From Bacteroidetes bacterium HGW-Bacteroidetes-16 (GTDB lineage: Bacteria; Bacteroidota; Bacteroidia; Bacteroidales; F082), in NCBI GenBank assembly GCA_002840975.1, contig PHDN01000001.1:248001-312000 (forward strand): 64,000 nt of DNA, in the 5' to 3' direction. Positions 61,610 through 64,000 of the stretch are shown here, piece by piece (the stretch's first letter is position 1; every line of letters begins with the position of its first letter). The notes under the pieces were generated by a model, which was not told where the DNA came from, ran no database searches, and saw only the letters and a list, made by a program, of their open reading frames with translations. Both the position numbers and the translations under genes were made by a program.

Positions 61610-64000
61610 ATGAAGACCTATTCATTAACTATTATACTCATTCTAGGATTTATACTATTTTTCAATCTCACAACTGCATTAGGACAAAAATCAATCCATG
61701 TATATGGAAAAGTAATTGACGCCATCACCAAAGAGCCTCTCCCTTTTGTTAATGTTGCATTCGTCGGAAAAAATATAGGCACTATTACAGACTACAATGG
61801 CGAATACAGTTTCAATACCCGGTGGGCATCAGACAAAGTACAGGCTTCGTTTGTTGGCTATCAACCCCAGGAAAAAACTGTGTCATCCGATAAAACTCAG
61901 GAGATTAATTTCCGGTTAACTCCCGAAACTTACAATTTAAACGAGGTGGAAGTACAAGCTAAAAGAGTCAGATACCGTAACAAAAACAATCCGTCCGTTG
62001 AACTCATCCGTAAGGTAATTGAAAACAAACCGCAAAACCGCAAAGAAAAACTCGACTACTATAATTATGACAAATATGAGAAAGTCGAATTCGACCTAAA
62101 TAACATCACAAAAGAATTCAGGGACAGAAAGGTGTTTAAAAAGCTACAGTTTGTCTTTAATTTTGTAGACACGTCCAATATTAATGGGAAACCATTTTTA
62201 CCCATGTTCTTAAAAGAGACTGTGTCGAAAGTATACTACCGCAAATCCCCGCAATCTCAAAAAGAATACATCTCAGGCACTAAAATGGTTGGTTTTCACG
62301 AATATATCGACAACGATGGGGTTGGATTCCTGATCGACAACCTGTATCAGGATATCGATATTTACAACAATAGCATTACAGTGCTCACCAACGAATTTGT
62401 TAGTCCTATCGCTGCCATTTCTCCCATGGTGTATAAGTTCCATATTCTCGACACAGTAGATATTAACGGATACAACTGCATTAACCTGGCTTTTCAGCCC
62501 CGCAATAAAGCGGATTTTGCCTTTAGAGGTAACTTATACATAACCAATGACAACCGCTATGCCGTAATCATGGTGGATATGCAGGTAACTGATGACATAA
62601 ACCTGAATTTTGTAAACGATCTGCAAATCATCCAGGAGTTCAGTTACCTGAACAACGAAGCCTGGATGCTTACCAAGGATGAATTGGTTGTTGATTTCAA
62701 CTTCAACCTAACAAAAAATGGCACAGGTATTTACGGCAAAAAGAAGGTGTATTATGACCACTACTCCTTTAACCAGAAAATACCCGACACCACCTTTTCC
62801 GGCATTGAAAACACCGTCAAGGTAGCTAATTATGAAGACCAAAATAAAGAATTCTGGGAACAAAACCGGCTGACTAAATTATCAGATCAGGAAAAAGGTA
62901 TCTATACCATGATCGACAGTGTGCAACACGTGCCGGCCTTTAAAAGAACCATGGATGTGGTGATGTTGCTGGTGGCAGGATACTGGAACTTTGGAAAAAT
63001 CGACATTGGACCGGTCAACACCTTTTATAGCTTTAATGATGTGGAGGGACTTCGTTTGAGATTGGGTGGAAGAACAAGTGAAGAATTCAGTAAACTCTTT
63101 CAGCTCAATGGCTACCTGCTATATGGATTTAAGGACGAACAGTTTAAATACTCCGCCAGTGCTACATGGTCGTTGAATAAAAAACCACTAAAGGACAATC
63201 CCAGGCATTCTATCCAGGTGATGTATCAAAAAGAAACAAATTTTCCCGGCATGGAAATGCAGTTTATTAATGAAGATAACTTTCTGCTGTCTTTTAAGCG
63301 TGGAACCGCTGATAAAATAGTTTACTATACTCAATATGAAGTAGCGCACTACCGGGACTGGGGCAATGGTCTTTCTACCACTCTCAATTTAAAGCATATG
63401 ATGCAAAAACCTGGAGGAACTTTGTCTTTCGACTACCCAGACCATTCGATGGGTAAAATCATTTCGAGCGAGGCGACCACCATCGTCAGGTTTGCCCCCA
63501 ATGAAAAATTCTACCAGGGAATGGACTACAGAACCTCTATCATCACCAAATATCCCATTTTCCAGCTTCATTATACACAGGGAATCAGAGGTTTGATTGA
63601 TGCCGATTTTACCTATAGCAAACTCTCGTTCAGTACCTTCAAGCGGTTCTATGAAGGTATTCTGGGATATACTGATGTGGAAGTTGAAGCAGGCAAAGTG
63701 TTTGGAAAAGGAGTTCCTTTCCCATTGTTGTTTATTCACCGGGCCAACCAAACATATTCTTACCAACTGCTTTCGTATAACCTGATGAACTTTCTTGAGT
63801 TCGTGAGCGATGAATATGTAAGCCTTAATGCAGAGCATCATTTTAATGGACTTATTTTCAATAAAATACCACTTTTTAAGCGACTTAAATTCAGGGAAAT
63901 AATCTCTTTTAAAGCCGTTTACGGAAGTATCTCCGACCAAAACAATCCGGAGAAAACCCCAGGTCTTATGATGTTTCCAACCGATCTTAATGGTGAACCC
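61610..64000 (+). CDS. DUF5686 outer membrane protein with carboxypeptidase-like domain (cut by window end)
   Basis: The frame opened by the ATG at 61610 is free of stops to the window end (797 codons shown), so the 3' end is missing. A signal peptide (cut near ALGQ) is followed by a CarboxypepD_reg-like domain (VYGKVIDAITKEPLPFVNVAF, seen in part; TITDYNGEYSF). The long DUF5686 region follows, including RNKNNPSVELIRKVIENK and FVFNFVDTSN, with a beta-barrel later (VEGLRLRLGGRTSEEF). DUF5686 proteins are common, uncharacterised outer-membrane proteins of Bacteroidota. The gene follows GtrA by 9 bp and is the last of the inositol-lipid group seen. Confidence 0.88.
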   Translation, partial: MKTYSLTIILILGFILFFNLTTALGQKSIHVYGKVIDAITKEPLPFVNVAFVGKNIGTITDYNGEYSFNTRWASDKVQASFVGYQPQEKTVSSDKTQEINFRLTPETYNLNEVEVQAKRVRYRNKNNPSVELIRKVIENKPQNRKEKLDYYNYDKYEKVEFDLNNITKEFRDRKVFKKLQFVFNFVDTSNINGKPFLPMFLKETVSKVYYRKSPQSQKEYISGTKMVGFHEYIDNDGVGFLIDNLYQDIDIYNNSITVLTNEFVSPIAAISPMVYKFHILDTVDINGYNCINLAFQPRNKADFAFRGNLYITNDNRYAVIMVDMQVTDDINLNFVNDLQIIQEFSYLNNEAWMLTKDELVVDFNFNLTKNGTGIYGKKKVYYDHYSFNQKIPDTTFSGIENTVKVANYEDQNKEFWEQNRLTKLSDQEKGIYTMIDSVQHVPAFKRTMDVVMLLVAGYWNFGKIDIGPVNTFYSFNDVEGLRLRLGGRTSEEFSKLFQLNGYLLYGFKDEQFKYSASATWSLNKKPLKDNPRHSIQVMYQKETNFPGMEMQFINEDNFLLSFKRGTADKIVYYTQYEVAHYRDWGNGLSTTLNLKHMMQKPGGTLSFDYPDHSMGKIISSEATTIVRFAPNEKFYQGMDYRTSIITKYPIFQLHYTQGIRGLIDADFTYSKLSFSTFKRFYEGILGYTDVEVEAGKVFGKGVPFPLLFIHRANQTYSYQLLSYNLMNFLEFVSDEYVSLNAEHHFNGLIFNKIPLFKRLKFREIISFKAVYGSISDQNNPEKTPGLMMFPTDLNGEP

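Noticed and set aside
63389-63940. 183-codon minus-strand frame near the window end
   Set aside because: It is antisense to the DUF5686 gene, which is open over its full length and has clear family motifs.
1-64000. CRISPR array, tRNA or rRNA genes
   Set aside because: No regularly spaced direct repeats were noticed, and no tRNA or rRNA sequence was recognised by eye.

Overview
The window comes from a member of the Bacteroidota, most likely a Bacteroidales-type anaerobe or facultative anaerobe. The evidence is TAnnTTTG promoter elements instead of classical -10 boxes, almost no Shine-Dalgarno sites, CarboxypepD_reg-plugged TonB receptors paired with DUF4249 lipoproteins, DUF5686, DUF2141, DUF4249-type families and an inositol-lipid cluster. 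The species cannot be named from the sequence. Functions are read from motifs and family knowledge; no database search was run.

Region 1 (1-13391) is a defence island. A KAP P-loop NTPase (its start codon lies one base outside the window) and a small helical protein precede a six-gene type I restriction-modification operon: hsdM, an ORF6N/phospholipase D-like protein, hsdS, an RloC/PrrC-like anticodon-nuclease ATPase with a zinc hook, a RhuM-like protein, and hsdR. The hsdR gene carries, in frame, a complete REP-associated tyrosine transposase (RAYT) flanked by REP-like hairpins. A third hairpin of the same core lies elsewhere in hsdR, and an unrelated perfect palindrome lies in rhuM.

Region 2 (13682-27665) begins with a TetR repressor under its own palindromic operator. 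It runs into an efflux operon (cupin, membrane protein, TolC, TonB receptor, DUF4249 lipoprotein, RND adaptor, RND pump). It continues with an outer-membrane lipid group (LpxR-like deacylase, DUF2141, lipoprotein phosphoesterase, outer-membrane protein, OMPLA-like phospholipase). A short TetR gene closes the block.

Region 3 (28305-46250) is a nitrate-to-ammonium respiration block. On the plus strand: a porin-like protein, nrfHA and the ResB/CcsA cytochrome c maturation pair. Convergent on the minus strand: a di-haem cytochrome c, narGHJI, two NarK-type transporters and two Crp/Fnr regulators with identical N-terminal cysteine patterns. A TTATGA-N6-TCATAA palindrome lies upstream of the first gene.

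Region 4 (46490-56258) starts with a decayed IS transposase and inverted repeats. Then comes an operon behind a second copy of the TetR operator: membrane class III nucleotide cyclase with substituted active-site residues, SdiA-regulated-like protein, metallophosphoesterase fused to an Omp85-like barrel, HD domain fused to a Pycsar-type membrane effector, and a long atypical pyruvate kinase. This looks like a chromosomal cyclic-nucleotide signalling operon related to Pycsar defence.

Region 5 (56300-64000) holds a PAP2 remnant, two more TetR genes each with the same operator, and a 78-residue TolC remnant that mirrors the intact operon of region 2. It ends with an inositol-phospholipid cluster (CDP-alcohol phosphatidyltransferase, inositol-3-phosphate synthase, PgpA-like phosphatase, GtrA) and a DUF5686 outer-membrane protein cut by the window end. 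Four operator copies therefore tie the efflux operon, its decayed paralogue and the cyclase operon into one putative TetR regulon.
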